Positions 16,409-24,818 of a stretch of DNA of 64,000 nucleotides are shown here, piece by piece; position 1 is the first letter of the stretch, and the number at the start of each line of letters is the position of its first letter. Source of the DNA: Granulicella rosea (GTDB taxonomy: Bacteria > Acidobacteriota > Terriglobia > Terriglobales > Acidobacteriaceae); the NCBI RefSeq assembly GCF_900188085.1, contig NZ_FZOU01000001.1:62001-126000 (forward strand), in the 5' to 3' direction. The notes beneath the pieces are model-generated. The model saw only the letters and a program-made list of their open reading frames with translations. It was not told the DNA's origin and did not search any database. The translations under genes were made by a program, and so were the position numbers.

Positions 16409-16633
16409 ATGATCCCTCCCATCACAGGCGCTTCTTTCCCGTCCGGCTATTACGACGGCGGACCCTACTCCGGGATACAGCTTCGCACCCCACCCACGCC
16501 GGCCGCCCAGGCCGCGGACACCGTGCATATCAGCGCGCAGGCCCTGGCCGCGCAGGCCAGCTACCGCCGCGCCACCGAACGCAAGACGATTGCCGAGACC
16601 GCCTCCGATTTCGCGCTACCTGCCGTGCAGTAA
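16409..16633 (+). CDS. Small protein with DxVxIS motif
   Basis: A 74-residue protein with no signal or membrane segment. The N-terminal half is Pro/Gly/Tyr-rich and the C-terminal half helical. A central DTVHISAQALAAQASY resembles DQVQLSKQAEARLLY of the 127-residue protein at 44309-44692, so the two may share a short domain; similarity to FlgM-type 'D.V.LS' helices is possible but weak. AAGGAG lies 6 bases before ATG 16409. I do not recognise a function. Confidence 0.65.
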   Translation: MIPPITGASFPSGYYDGGPYSGIQLRTPPTPAAQAADTVHISAQALAAQASYRRATERKTIAETASDFALPAVQ

Positions 16634-16656
16634 TGAGATGAAACAGATGGCCTTGC

Positions 16657-16839
16657 TTAAGGGCACGGCTTCAGCCGTGCCGTCAACGCCCCGCCTGCAA
16701 CGCGGCTTCAGCCGCTGAGGTACGGTTTTCGCCGTCCCAGTAACAGCGCATCCGCCGACGAAGAACCGAAGCGTACCTCAGCGGCTGAAGCCGGAAGGCA
16801 AGTACAGCTTGGGTGGCACGGCTGAAGCCGTGCCCTTAA
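16657..16839. repeat. Large double REP element (nested inverted repeat)
   Basis: The outer arms are a perfect 25-base inverted repeat starting TTAAGGGCACGGCTTCAGCC. Inner arms CAGCCGCTGAGGTACG and CGTACCTCAGCGGCTG are also inverted. Each half is itself the palindrome CGGCTTCAGCCG. Single halves recur at 26114-26181 and 39656-39722. The element fills most of the gap between the small protein gene and the peptidase gene (16634-17017), in which I see no gene. Confidence 0.85.
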
Positions 16840-17017
16840 CAAACTCCCGACGTCTGTCTTATCCGCAGCCGCATGATCTGTGTCCTATCCATGACCCTCC
16901 TTTTGCGGCCACCGGACCCCATGGTTTACCTTGAGATCATTCAAGCAAAGCCACCCTCTGCCCTTGCAGGGACCGCAACGCCCGTCCGAGCCGCTTGATT
17001 TGCCAGGAGATTGCCCC

Positions 17018-18478
17018 TTGCACCGTTTCCGCGCCGCCCTGCTCTCCGCCTCCGCGCTCCTGTCGACCGCCGCCCTTGCCCAGCAACCCTCGCTTGCCGT
17101 GACGTATAAGTCCGCCGCCGACAAGCTCATCGCCGACTCGCTCGCCGATACGGAGGGCTACGCCAACCTCGCCTACCTCTGCGATCACATCGGCAAACGC
17201 ATCACCGGCGGCGAACCGCTGGGACGCGCCGTCGCCTGGAGCGCCGACCTGATGCGCAGGGACGGCCTCGCCAACGTCACCGTGCAGCCCGTGATGGTGC
17301 CGCACTGGGTGCGCGGACACGAGTCGGCCTCCATCGTCGAACCTGTGGCGAAACCCATGCACATGCTCGGACTCGGCATGAGCGTCGCCACCCCGGTCGG
17401 CGGGATCACCGCGCCCGTGGTCGTCGTCAAGGACTTCGACGAGCTGAAGAAGCTCGGACGCGCCGGCGTCGCGGGCAAGATCGTCCTCTACAACGTCGCT
17501 TATAAGGGCTACGGCCAGACCGTGATGTATCGCGTCGCCGGCCCGTCGCAGGCCGCGGCGCTTGGCGCGGTCGCCACGCTGGTCCGGTCGATCACGCCAC
17601 TAGCCGTGCAGCTACCGCACACCGGCGTCACCTCGTATGACGAGAAACAGCCGAAGATCCCCGCTGCGGCCATCTCGCTCGAGGACGCGCTGATGCTCGA
17701 ACGCCTCGCCGCCGAGGGCAAGCCGCCCGTCGTCCATCTGGACATGGAGGCCCACATGGAGGCGGAGGTCGAGAGCGCCAACGTCTTCGGCGAGATCGTC
17801 GGCTCCGAGCACCCCGAGCAGGTCGTCACCCTGGGCGGCCACATCGACTCCTGGGACGTCGGCCAGGGCGCGCAGGACGACGGCTCCGGCATCATGGCCA
17901 CGCTCGAGGCGGTCAACGTCATCAAGCGCTCCGGGCTAAAACCCAAACGCACGATCCGCATCGTCTTCTGGGTCAGCGAAGAGAACGGCGGAGTCGGCGG
18001 ACAGGTCTACCTGAAGAAGCTGACCGGCAAGCTCGAAGACCATGTCGCGGTCATCGAGATGGACGGCGGCGCCGAGCAGCCCGTCGGCTACGGCTACGGC
18101 GCGTCGTTCCCCGGCCTGCGCGCGGTAGCGGGCGGCGCTGCCCTGGCCGCATCGGGTGGCCTGTCCGCCGGGGAACAGCGCTCGCTGGCCCTGCTGCAGC
18201 AGATCGGCACGCTGCTAAAGCCGGTTGGCGCGGACACGATGCGCGCCGGCGGCGGCGGCTCCGACATCGAACCGATGATGGGCGCGGGCGTCCCGGGACT
18301 GGGCGAAATGACCACCGGCGCACACTACTTCGACTGGCATCACACCGAGGCCGATACCCTCGATAAAGTCGACCCGCAGGACTTCCGCAAGAACATCGCC
18401 TCGCTCTCAGTGATGACGTACATCCTGGCAGATATGCCCGAACGCCTCGCCGGGCATAAGGGCGCGGGGGAAGAGTAG
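17018..18478 (+). CDS. Secreted M28 family Zn peptidase (carboxypeptidase Q-like)
   Basis: A 486-residue aminopeptidase/carboxypeptidase with a signal peptide (1-21, core AALLSASALLSTAALA). A PA-type insert lies about residues 110-235, and the zinc peptidase domain about 250-475. Metal and catalytic residues fit M28: His275 and Asp277 in GGHIDSWD, Asp287 in AQDDGSG, Glu321/Glu322 in VSEENGG, Asp349 in EMDGG, His442 in WHHTEADT. The start is read as TTG 17018 because CCAGGAG precedes it and translation then begins exactly with the signal peptide. Likely role: degradation of peptides in the periplasm. Confidence 0.9.
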   Translation: MHRFRAALLSASALLSTAALAQQPSLAVTYKSAADKLIADSLADTEGYANLAYLCDHIGKRITGGEPLGRAVAWSADLMRRDGLANVTVQPVMVPHWVRGHESASIVEPVAKPMHMLGLGMSVATPVGGITAPVVVVKDFDELKKLGRAGVAGKIVLYNVAYKGYGQTVMYRVAGPSQAAALGAVATLVRSITPLAVQLPHTGVTSYDEKQPKIPAAAISLEDALMLERLAAEGKPPVVHLDMEAHMEAEVESANVFGEIVGSEHPEQVVTLGGHIDSWDVGQGAQDDGSGIMATLEAVNVIKRSGLKPKRTIRIVFWVSEENGGVGGQVYLKKLTGKLEDHVAVIEMDGGAEQPVGYGYGASFPGLRAVAGGAALAASGGLSAGEQRSLALLQQIGTLLKPVGADTMRAGGGGSDIEPMMGAGVPGLGEMTTGAHYFDWHHTEADTLDKVDPQDFRKNIASLSVMTYILADMPERLAGHKGAGEE

Positions 18479-18540
18479 TTTTTGTCGTTTCCGAAGGGAG
18501 TCTGCTGTCGCTCTTCCCTTTCAGGCCGACCAAAACGCCT

Positions 18541-18633
18541 GTCATCCTGAACGCAGTGAAGGACCCGCTTCTTGCTTGAAGCACCCATGCCGCCCCAGGC
18601 AACAACCAGATCCTTCGCTCCGCTCAGGATGAC
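18541..18633. repeat. Dispersed inverted repeat (GTCATYCTGAGCG family)
   Basis: GTCATCCTGAACGCAGTGAA and inverted CTTCGCTCCGCTCAGGATGA with about 45 bases between. A relative of the second repeat family (GTCGTTTCCGAAGGGAGTCT, 18484-18503) lies just before it. Confidence 0.7.
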
Positions 18634-18705
18634 AAAGTTGGGTGAGGCGGGCAGGGCCGAAGCAGGTTCTAAACCACTACCCCGGCCACCCGCATCCAAG
18701 GAACT

Positions 18706-20289
18706 ATGACCAACCCGAGACACTGGTGGCAGGACGGGGCGATCTACCAGATCTACCCCCGCTCCTTCGAGGACAGCAACGCGGACGGCGTCGGCGACCT
18801 GCCCGGCATCCTCGATCGCCTCGACTACCTCGTCGATCTCGGCATAGCGGCCATCTGGATCTCTCCGTTCTACCCCTCGCCCATGGCCGACTTCGGCTAC
18901 GACGTGGCCGACTACACCGGCGTCGACCCGCTCTTCGGCACGCTTGCGGACTTCGACCGCCTGATCGAAGCGGCGCACGCGAAGGGTCTGCGCGTGATCC
19001 TGGACTTCGTGCCCAACCACAGCTCCGACCGGCATCCGTGGTTTCTCGAATCCCGCTCTTCCAAAGACAATCCCAAACGCGGCTGGTATCTGTGGCGCGA
19101 CCCCGGCCCGGACGGTCGTCCGCCCAACAACTGGATGAGCCAGTTCGGCGGCCCGGCGTGGACCTTCGACGCGCTCACCGGCCAGTACTACTGCCACTCC
19201 TTCCTGAAGGAGCAGCCCGACCTGAACTGGCACAATCCGCAGGTTCGCGAGGCAATCTACGCCGCCATGCGCTTCTGGCTCGATAAGGGTGTCGACGGTT
19301 TTCGCATGGACGTCCTCTGGCTGCTCATCAAGGACGACCAGTTCCGCGACAACCCGCCGAACCCCGACTGGCGGCCGGGCGACTCCACCAGTTGGATGGT
19401 CCTGCCCAGGTACACCGCCGACCAGCCCGAGACGCACCTGATCGTCGCCGAGATGCGCGCCGTGATGGACAAGTACCCCGAGCGGGTGCTGATCGGCGAG
19501 ATCTACCTCCCGCTTTCGGAGCTCGTCCGCTACTACGGGCAGGACCTCACCGGCGCGCAGATGCCGTTCAACTTCCGCCTGATCCAGGCCGAATGGCGCG
19601 CCGACCCCATCGCTGACCTCATCCGCGAGTACGAAGCTCTCCTTCCCCAGGGCGCGTGGCCGAACTGGGTCATGGGCAACCACGATCAGCGCCGCCTCGC
19701 CAGCCGCCTCGGCCCGGCGCAGGCGCGCACCGCAGCCGTCCTGCTGCTGACGCTCCGTGGAACGCCGACCATGTACTATGGCGACGAACTCGGCCTGCCC
19801 GACGCGCACATCGCGCCCGACCAGGTGCAGGACCCCGCCGAGAAGAACCAGCCCGGCATCGGCCAGGGCCGCGATCCGGAGCGCTCGCCGATGCTGTGGG
19901 ACCGCACGCCGGGCGCGGGCTTCACGACTGGAAGACCCTGGCTGCCCTTCGCGGCGGACCCGGCGACCGCCAGCGTCGCCGCGCAGGACGGCGACCCCGC
20001 GTCGATGCTCACGCTCTACCGCTGCCTGCTGGCGCTGCGGCGGGAGCTGCCCGCGCTGCACGCCGGTTCGATCGAGTACGTGTTTACGCACGACGGCGTT
20101 CTCGGCTACGTCCGGCGCGAGGGCGCGGAGCGTGTGCAGGTGATGCTGAACCTCACGAACGAGTGGCGCCACATCGACTTTCCAGCCGGGCGGCTCCTGC
20201 TGTCGTCCGCGCCGGAGCGGGAGCTGTGGAAGGTCGTGTCCAGCTTCGATCTGCGGCCGGCTGAGGCGGTCGTCGTGGCGCTTCCGTAA
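18706..20289 (+). CDS. GH13 alpha-glucosidase (oligo-1,6-glucosidase type)
   Basis: A 527-residue glycoside hydrolase of family 13, cleaving alpha-glucosidic bonds of maltose-, sucrose- or isomaltose-type substrates. N-terminal WWQDGAIYQIYPRSF is characteristic. The (beta/alpha)8 barrel carries DFVPNHSS (region I, about 100-107), GFRMDVLW with nucleophile Asp202, the acid/base Glu265 in LIGEIYLP, and Asp327 in GNHDQ. A B-domain insertion lies around 105-175 and a C-terminal beta domain after about 440. There is no signal peptide, so it is cytosolic. It is a single gene between repeats. Confidence 0.93.
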   Translation: MTNPRHWWQDGAIYQIYPRSFEDSNADGVGDLPGILDRLDYLVDLGIAAIWISPFYPSPMADFGYDVADYTGVDPLFGTLADFDRLIEAAHAKGLRVILDFVPNHSSDRHPWFLESRSSKDNPKRGWYLWRDPGPDGRPPNNWMSQFGGPAWTFDALTGQYYCHSFLKEQPDLNWHNPQVREAIYAAMRFWLDKGVDGFRMDVLWLLIKDDQFRDNPPNPDWRPGDSTSWMVLPRYTADQPETHLIVAEMRAVMDKYPERVLIGEIYLPLSELVRYYGQDLTGAQMPFNFRLIQAEWRADPIADLIREYEALLPQGAWPNWVMGNHDQRRLASRLGPAQARTAAVLLLTLRGTPTMYYGDELGLPDAHIAPDQVQDPAEKNQPGIGQGRDPERSPMLWDRTPGAGFTTGRPWLPFAADPATASVAAQDGDPASMLTLYRCLLALRRELPALHAGSIEYVFTHDGVLGYVRREGAERVQVMLNLTNEWRHIDFPAGRLLLSSAPERELWKVVSSFDLRPAEAVVVALP

Positions 20290-20310
20290 TCTTCCGCCGC
20301 CTCCGAGCTT

Positions 20311-20423
20311 GTCATCTTGAGCGGAGCGCAGCGGAGTCGAAAGACCTGCGTCTTGCCAGCGTAAGCAGTGGCGCTGGACCGAGCGAAAGCAAACGCAGAT
20401 CCTTCGCTACCGCTCGGGATGAC
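20311..20423. repeat. Dispersed inverted repeat (GTCATYCTGAGCG family)
   Basis: GTCATCTTGAGCGGAGCGCA and inverted ...CTTCGCTACCGCTCGGGATGAC. The right half includes GCGAAAGCAAACGCAGATCC, closely matched inside cheA at about 59890-59941. Confidence 0.7.
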
Positions 20424-20458
20424 AGGCGTCCTGCGGTCTCCCTGCCTCGGCGCAATAC

Positions 20459-21367
20459 TCACCCGCCATGCGTACGCTGAATCTGCTCCCTGTTCTCCAG
20501 CACCAGCCTCAGGAAGTTCTGCTGGATCGGCCCTTCGTTCGCCGGGTTCCAGGCCACGCTGATGCCCACGTGCGTGGTCTGCGGCACCAGATCGCAGACC
20601 ACCAACCCCGGCGTCAGCAGGTAGCGCACGCCCGACGGCACCAGCGCGATGCCCTCGCCCGACTCCACCAGCGTCAGCACACCCGGCCAGCTCTCCGTGA
20701 TGCTGACGATGTTCGGCGAAAAGCCCGCATTCGAGCAGAGCGTGACGATGCCGTCGAAGTGGCGGCGCGCGAACTGGCGGTCCAGCATCACGAAGCGTTC
20801 GTTCGCCAGCCACTCCGGCTTGACCGGCCCGGTCGCGAGCCGGTGGTCGCGCGGCAGCACCACCACCACCGGGTCGTTGTAGATCAGCTCCGAACGCAGC
20901 ACGCGGTCGATCGGCGGCTCCAGCGGACGCGTGAAGCCGATGTCGATCTTCCCGCTCTGCAGCGCCTCCACCTGGACGGCGACGTGCATCTCGTAGAGCG
21001 TCAGCTTGATCTTCGGGTAGAGCTGACGGTACTCGCGGATGATGCGCGAGAAGAATCCACCCGCGCCCCACAGAAAAAACCCGATGGCGAGCGAACCCTC
21101 CTGCCCGCTCAGCGCACGCTGCGCCACGTCGACCGCGCGGTCGGCGGCGGCAAGCGTCTTGCGCGCCTCGAGCAGGAACAGCTCGCCCTGCGGCGTCAGC
21201 CGGGCAAGCCGCCGCGTCCGGTCCAGCAGCGCGCCGCCCACCTCGCGCTCCAGGTCCGCGATCTGTTCGCTGATCGCCGATTGCGACACGTGCAACTGCT
21301 TGCTGGCGGCGCCAAACGTGCCAAACTCCGCGACAGCGCAAAAGTAACGAAGGTGACGAAGCTCCAT
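20459..21367 (-). CDS. LysR family transcriptional regulator
   Basis: A 302-residue regulator. The N-terminal winged helix (1-60) starts MELRHLRYFCAVAEFGTFGA and contains 'SKQLHVSQSAISEQIADLE' (core LHVSQSAISEQIADLE). The effector domain (about 90-295) is of the CynR/BenM-like type. It is divergent from the RND efflux operon that begins at 21637 and probably controls it in response to a small molecule, though no typical T-N11-A site is obvious in the 144 bases between 21367 and 21512. ATG 21367 is the start of the conserved domain. Confidence 0.92.
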   Translation of the reverse strand: MELRHLRYFCAVAEFGTFGAASKQLHVSQSAISEQIADLEREVGGALLDRTRRLARLTPQGELFLLEARKTLAAADRAVDVAQRALSGQEGSLAIGFFLWGAGGFFSRIIREYRQLYPKIKLTLYEMHVAVQVEALQSGKIDIGFTRPLEPPIDRVLRSELIYNDPVVVVLPRDHRLATGPVKPEWLANERFVMLDRQFARRHFDGIVTLCSNAGFSPNIVSITESWPGVLTLVESGEGIALVPSGVRYLLTPGLVVCDLVPQTTHVGISVAWNPANEGPIQQNFLRLVLENREQIQRTHGG

Positions 21368-21511
21368 GGGACGATAATAGAAGGAAGTGAACAATCAATG
21401 ACGGTTTTTCCGATCCCCGTCGACGGAAATAACTGTGAAACTCAAGCTACTGGCACGTGTCTACTAGGTACAGCGCGAAAACATACGCAATACTGAGGCC
21501 AAGAACCAGTT

Positions 21512-21574
21512 ATGTGTCCTGTCAGGATTGTCTTAACTCGCTTTTCGGCGAGCGCCACGGGGGTTGAAGCCTAA
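21512..21574 (+). CDS. Candidate leader ORF 1 upstream of the RND pump
   Basis: A 20-codon frame MCPVRIVLTRFSASATGVEA ending in TAA, with the next ATG (21575) immediately after the stop. It shares LTR in the same position and the last codons GGG-GTT-(GAA)-GCC-TAA with leader 2, so it looks like a degenerate copy of the same 63-base unit. No strong ribosome-binding site precedes it. Translation is not proven. Confidence 0.4.
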   Translation: MCPVRIVLTRFSASATGVEA

Positions 21575-21637
21575 ATGTGGATCGTTAAAATTGCACTTAC
21601 CCGGCATTGCGGTGACGTCAAGGGGGTTCAGGCCTAA
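21575..21637 (+). CDS. Candidate leader ORF 2, copy of the pump N-terminus
   Basis: A 20-codon frame MWIVKIALTRHCGDVKGVQA. Its first ten residues are identical to the pump's first ten, with five synonymous codon differences. The stop TAA overlaps the pump start as TAATG (21635-21639). A GGGGG stretch precedes it at 21559-21563. Arrangement suggests translational coupling to the pump gene; a relic of a paralogous pump start is the alternative. Confidence 0.5.
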   Translation: MWIVKIALTRHCGDVKGVQA

Positions 21638-24600
21638 TGTGGATCGTCAAGATTGCACTCACTCGCCCTTACACGTTCGTCGTGCTGGCGATCCTCATTC
21701 TGATCGCCGCCCCGGTCGTCATCCTGGGCACGCCGACGGATATCTTTCCGAACATCGACATTCCGGTCATCTCGGTCGCCTGGGCCTACACCGGCCTCGC
21801 TCCCGAAGAGCTTGAAGGCCGTCTGACCACGCCGTTCGAGAAGTCGCTGACCGTGCTGGTCGACAACATTCAGCACATCGAATCGACCACACTGAATGGA
21901 CAGTCGATCATCAAGGTCTACCTGCAGCCGGGCGCGAACCTGGCAACCGCCAACGCGCAGGTGGCCGCAGTGGCGAACTATTCGCTGAAGACGCTGCCTG
22001 CCGGCATCCAACCGCCGCAGATCATCAATTTCTCGGCTTCAAGCGTGCCGATTCTGCAGCTTGGACTCTCCGGCAACGGACTCTCCGAACAGCAGTTGAA
22101 CGACCTCGGCGTAAACTTCGTCCGGCCGACGCTGGTGACGATTCCCGGCGCCGTCATTCCGAACCCCTACGGCGGCAAACAGCGCTCGATCATGATCTTC
22201 ATGGACCCCAAGCAGTTGCAGGCCAAGGGTTTATCGCCGCAGGACGTGCTGAACGCGCTGGGCAACCAGAACGTCGTCGAGCCGGGCGGAACGGCGAAGA
22301 TCGGCCTCACCGAGTACGACATCCACCTCAACTCCACCCCGCTGACGCTCGAAGGCATCAGCAACCTGCCGGTGCGGCAGTCGAACGGCGTCACCATCTA
22401 CATGCACGACGTGGCGACGGTCTCCGACAGCAACATTCCCCAGACCAACATCGTCCGCCAGGACGGCAAGCGCGGCGTGCTCGTCACGGTCGTCAAGGCC
22501 GGCAACGCTTCGACGCTCTCGGTCGTCAGCGGCATCCTCAACATTCTGCCGCAGTTGAAGCTCACCCTGCCGCCGGCGCTCGAGATCAAGGCCATCGGCA
22601 ATCAGGCGAACTTCGTGCGCGGCTCGGTCGAAGGCGTCATCCGCGAGGCGGTCATCGCGGCCACGCTGACCGGCATCATGATCCTGCTCTTCCTCGGAAG
22701 CTGGCGCTCGACGGTCATCATCGCCGTCTCGATTCCGCTCTCGATCCTGGTCTCGATCATCGTGCTCAGCATGCTCGGCCAGACCATCAACATCATGACG
22801 CTCGGCGGACTCGCGCTGGCGGTCGGCATCCTGGTCGACGACGCCACCGTCGAGATCGAGAACACCAACCGCTTCCTCGAAGAGGGTCTGCCGCTCTACG
22901 AGGCGATCCTCGCCGGCGCGGACCAGATCGCCGTGCCCGCGCTGGTCTCGACGCTCTGCATCTGCATCGTGTTCACGCCGATGTTCTTCCTCTCCGGCGT
23001 GGCGCGCTACCTGTTCGTGCCGCTGGCGGAGGCGGTCGTCTTCGCCATGATGGCGTCCTACCTGCTCTCGCGTACGCTCGTCCCCACCATGGCGCTTTAT
23101 CTGCTGAAGCCGATCGACCACCACGCGCCGCTCTCGCAGAGCTTCTTCGCCCGCTTTCAGCGGCGGTTCGAGCACTACTTCGAGAAGTTCCGCGCCAGCT
23201 ACCAGAGCCTGCTCGGCAGCTTGATCGAGGCCCGCACGATCTTCGTGCCGGTCTTCCTGCTGGTCTGCCTCTCGGCGTTCGCCCTGATCCCTCTCCTCGG
23301 CCAGAACTTCTTCCCCGCCACCGACAACGGTTCGTTCCTGCTGCACATCCGTACGCCGAGCGGAACGCGTATCGAAGAGACCGCCAAGATCGCCGATGAG
23401 GTGGAAAACTCCATCCGCGAGGTCGTGCCGAAGGATGAGATGGACAACATCCTCGACAACATCGGTCTGCCCTACTCCACGCTGAACACCCAGCACGCGA
23501 CCTCCGGTCTGATCGGCGCGGGCGATGCCGACATCCTCGTCTCGATGAAGGAAGACCACCACCCCAGCGCGGACTACGTGCGTGAGCTCCGCCGGAAGCT
23601 GCCGCGCCAGTTCGCCGGCACGCTCTTCTACTTCCTGCCGTCGGACATCGTCACCCAGATCCTCAACTTCGGCCTGCCCTCGCCGATCGACATCCAGGTA
23701 GACGGCGCGGACATGAAGGGCAACCGCGACGTCGCGAACCAGATCCTCGCCGACCTGCACAAGGTTCCCGGCCTGGTCGACCTGCGGATTCAGCAGCCGG
23801 ACGACTACCCGGTCTACAACCTGACCGTCGATCGCACCAAGGCCTCGCAGGGCGGATACACGGAGAAGGATGTCGGCAACAGCGTGCTGAACATCCTCAG
23901 CGGCAGCAGCCAGCTTGCGCCGCAGTTCTTTCTGAACCCGAAGAACGGCGTCACCTATCCGATTGTCGGCGTGGCGCCGCAGTACAGCGTCTCGTCGAAG
24001 AGCGACCTTGAAAATATTCCGCTGACCGCGCCCGGCGCCAAGCGGCCCGAGATCCTCGCCGACGTGGCCGAGATCACGCGCACAACCGAGCTGCAGGTCA
24101 TCAACCACTACAACATCCGCCGCACGCTGGACATCTACGGCAGCGTGCAGGATCGCGACCTGGGCTCGGTCTCGCGCGAGATCGACCGCATCGTCGCGAA
24201 GGACGCGACGAAGCTGCCGCGTGGCAGCTTCGTCCACATCCGCGGCCAGATCGAGACGATGAACGCCTCGTACTTCGGCCTGCTCTCCGGACTTGCCTTC
24301 GCCATCGTGCTGGTCTATCTGCTGATCGTGGTCAACTTCCAGTCGTGGCTCGACCCGTTCATCATCATCACGGCGCTGCCCGCGGCGCTGGGCGGCATCG
24401 TCATCTTCCTCTTCGCCACGCGGACGACGCTGAGCGTGCCCGCGCTGATGGGCGCGATCATGTGCATGGGCGTCGCGACCGCGAACAGCATCCTGGTCGT
24501 CAGCTTCGCCAAGGACCGGCTGGAGGTTCACGGCGACGCGATCAAGGCGGCGCTGGAGGCCGGTTCGACCCGCTTCCGGCCCGTCATGATGACCGCGCTC

Positions 24601-24813
24601 GCGATGATCATCGGCATGGTGCCCATGTCGCTGGGCGCGGGCGAAGGCGGCGAGCAGAACGCGCCGCTCGGACGCGCCGTCATCGGCGGTCTGCTGGCCG
24701 CGACCCTTGCCACGCTGATCTTTGTTCCGGCCGTCTTCGGCTTGCTCCACGGCCGCAGAAAGTCCGCCCCCAGCGAAGAGACCCACGCACAACCCGTAAG
24801 CGCCGGAGCCTAG
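21637..24813 (+). CDS. RND efflux pump, AcrB/HAE1-like inner-membrane component
   Basis: A 1058-residue proton-driven exporter of full family length. It has two repeats of six transmembrane helices with large periplasmic loops (about 30-330 and 560-870). The family motif GILVDDATVEIENTNR with the proton-relay Asp pair is in TM4 of the first half, and 'AIMCMGVATANSILVVSFAKD' (core GVATANSILVVSFA) is the second-half counterpart. It is the first gene of a pump-adaptor-outer membrane factor operon: the adaptor begins 5 bases after its stop. The start context is unusual (see leader ORFs): TAATG overlap, AAGGGGG 8-14 bases upstream. Substrate unknown. Confidence 0.94.
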   Translation: MWIVKIALTRPYTFVVLAILILIAAPVVILGTPTDIFPNIDIPVISVAWAYTGLAPEELEGRLTTPFEKSLTVLVDNIQHIESTTLNGQSIIKVYLQPGANLATANAQVAAVANYSLKTLPAGIQPPQIINFSASSVPILQLGLSGNGLSEQQLNDLGVNFVRPTLVTIPGAVIPNPYGGKQRSIMIFMDPKQLQAKGLSPQDVLNALGNQNVVEPGGTAKIGLTEYDIHLNSTPLTLEGISNLPVRQSNGVTIYMHDVATVSDSNIPQTNIVRQDGKRGVLVTVVKAGNASTLSVVSGILNILPQLKLTLPPALEIKAIGNQANFVRGSVEGVIREAVIAATLTGIMILLFLGSWRSTVIIAVSIPLSILVSIIVLSMLGQTINIMTLGGLALAVGILVDDATVEIENTNRFLEEGLPLYEAILAGADQIAVPALVSTLCICIVFTPMFFLSGVARYLFVPLAEAVVFAMMASYLLSRTLVPTMALYLLKPIDHHAPLSQSFFARFQRRFEHYFEKFRASYQSLLGSLIEARTIFVPVFLLVCLSAFALIPLLGQNFFPATDNGSFLLHIRTPSGTRIEETAKIADEVENSIREVVPKDEMDNILDNIGLPYSTLNTQHATSGLIGAGDADILVSMKEDHHPSADYVRELRRKLPRQFAGTLFYFLPSDIVTQILNFGLPSPIDIQVDGADMKGNRDVANQILADLHKVPGLVDLRIQQPDDYPVYNLTVDRTKASQGGYTEKDVGNSVLNILSGSSQLAPQFFLNPKNGVTYPIVGVAPQYSVSSKSDLENIPLTAPGAKRPEILADVAEITRTTELQVINHYNIRRTLDIYGSVQDRDLGSVSREIDRIVAKDATKLPRGSFVHIRGQIETMNASYFGLLSGLAFAIVLVYLLIVVNFQSWLDPFIIITALPAALGGIVIFLFATRTTLSVPALMGAIMCMGVATANSILVVSFAKDRLEVHGDAIKAALEAGSTRFRPVMMTALAMIIGMVPMSLGAGEGGEQNAPLGRAVIGGLLAATLATLIFVPAVFGLLHGRRKSAPSEETHAQPVSAGA

Positions 24814-24818
24814 ACAAC

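Noticed and set aside
21368..21511. LysR binding site (T-N11-A) in the LysR/RND intergenic region
   Set aside because: Several loose matches exist but none is a convincing inverted repeat.
22231..24792. 853-codon open frame antisense to the RND pump
   Set aside because: Long frames opposite a GC-rich gene are expected from codon bias; composition (Asp/Arg/Val/His-rich) is a shadow of the pump codons.
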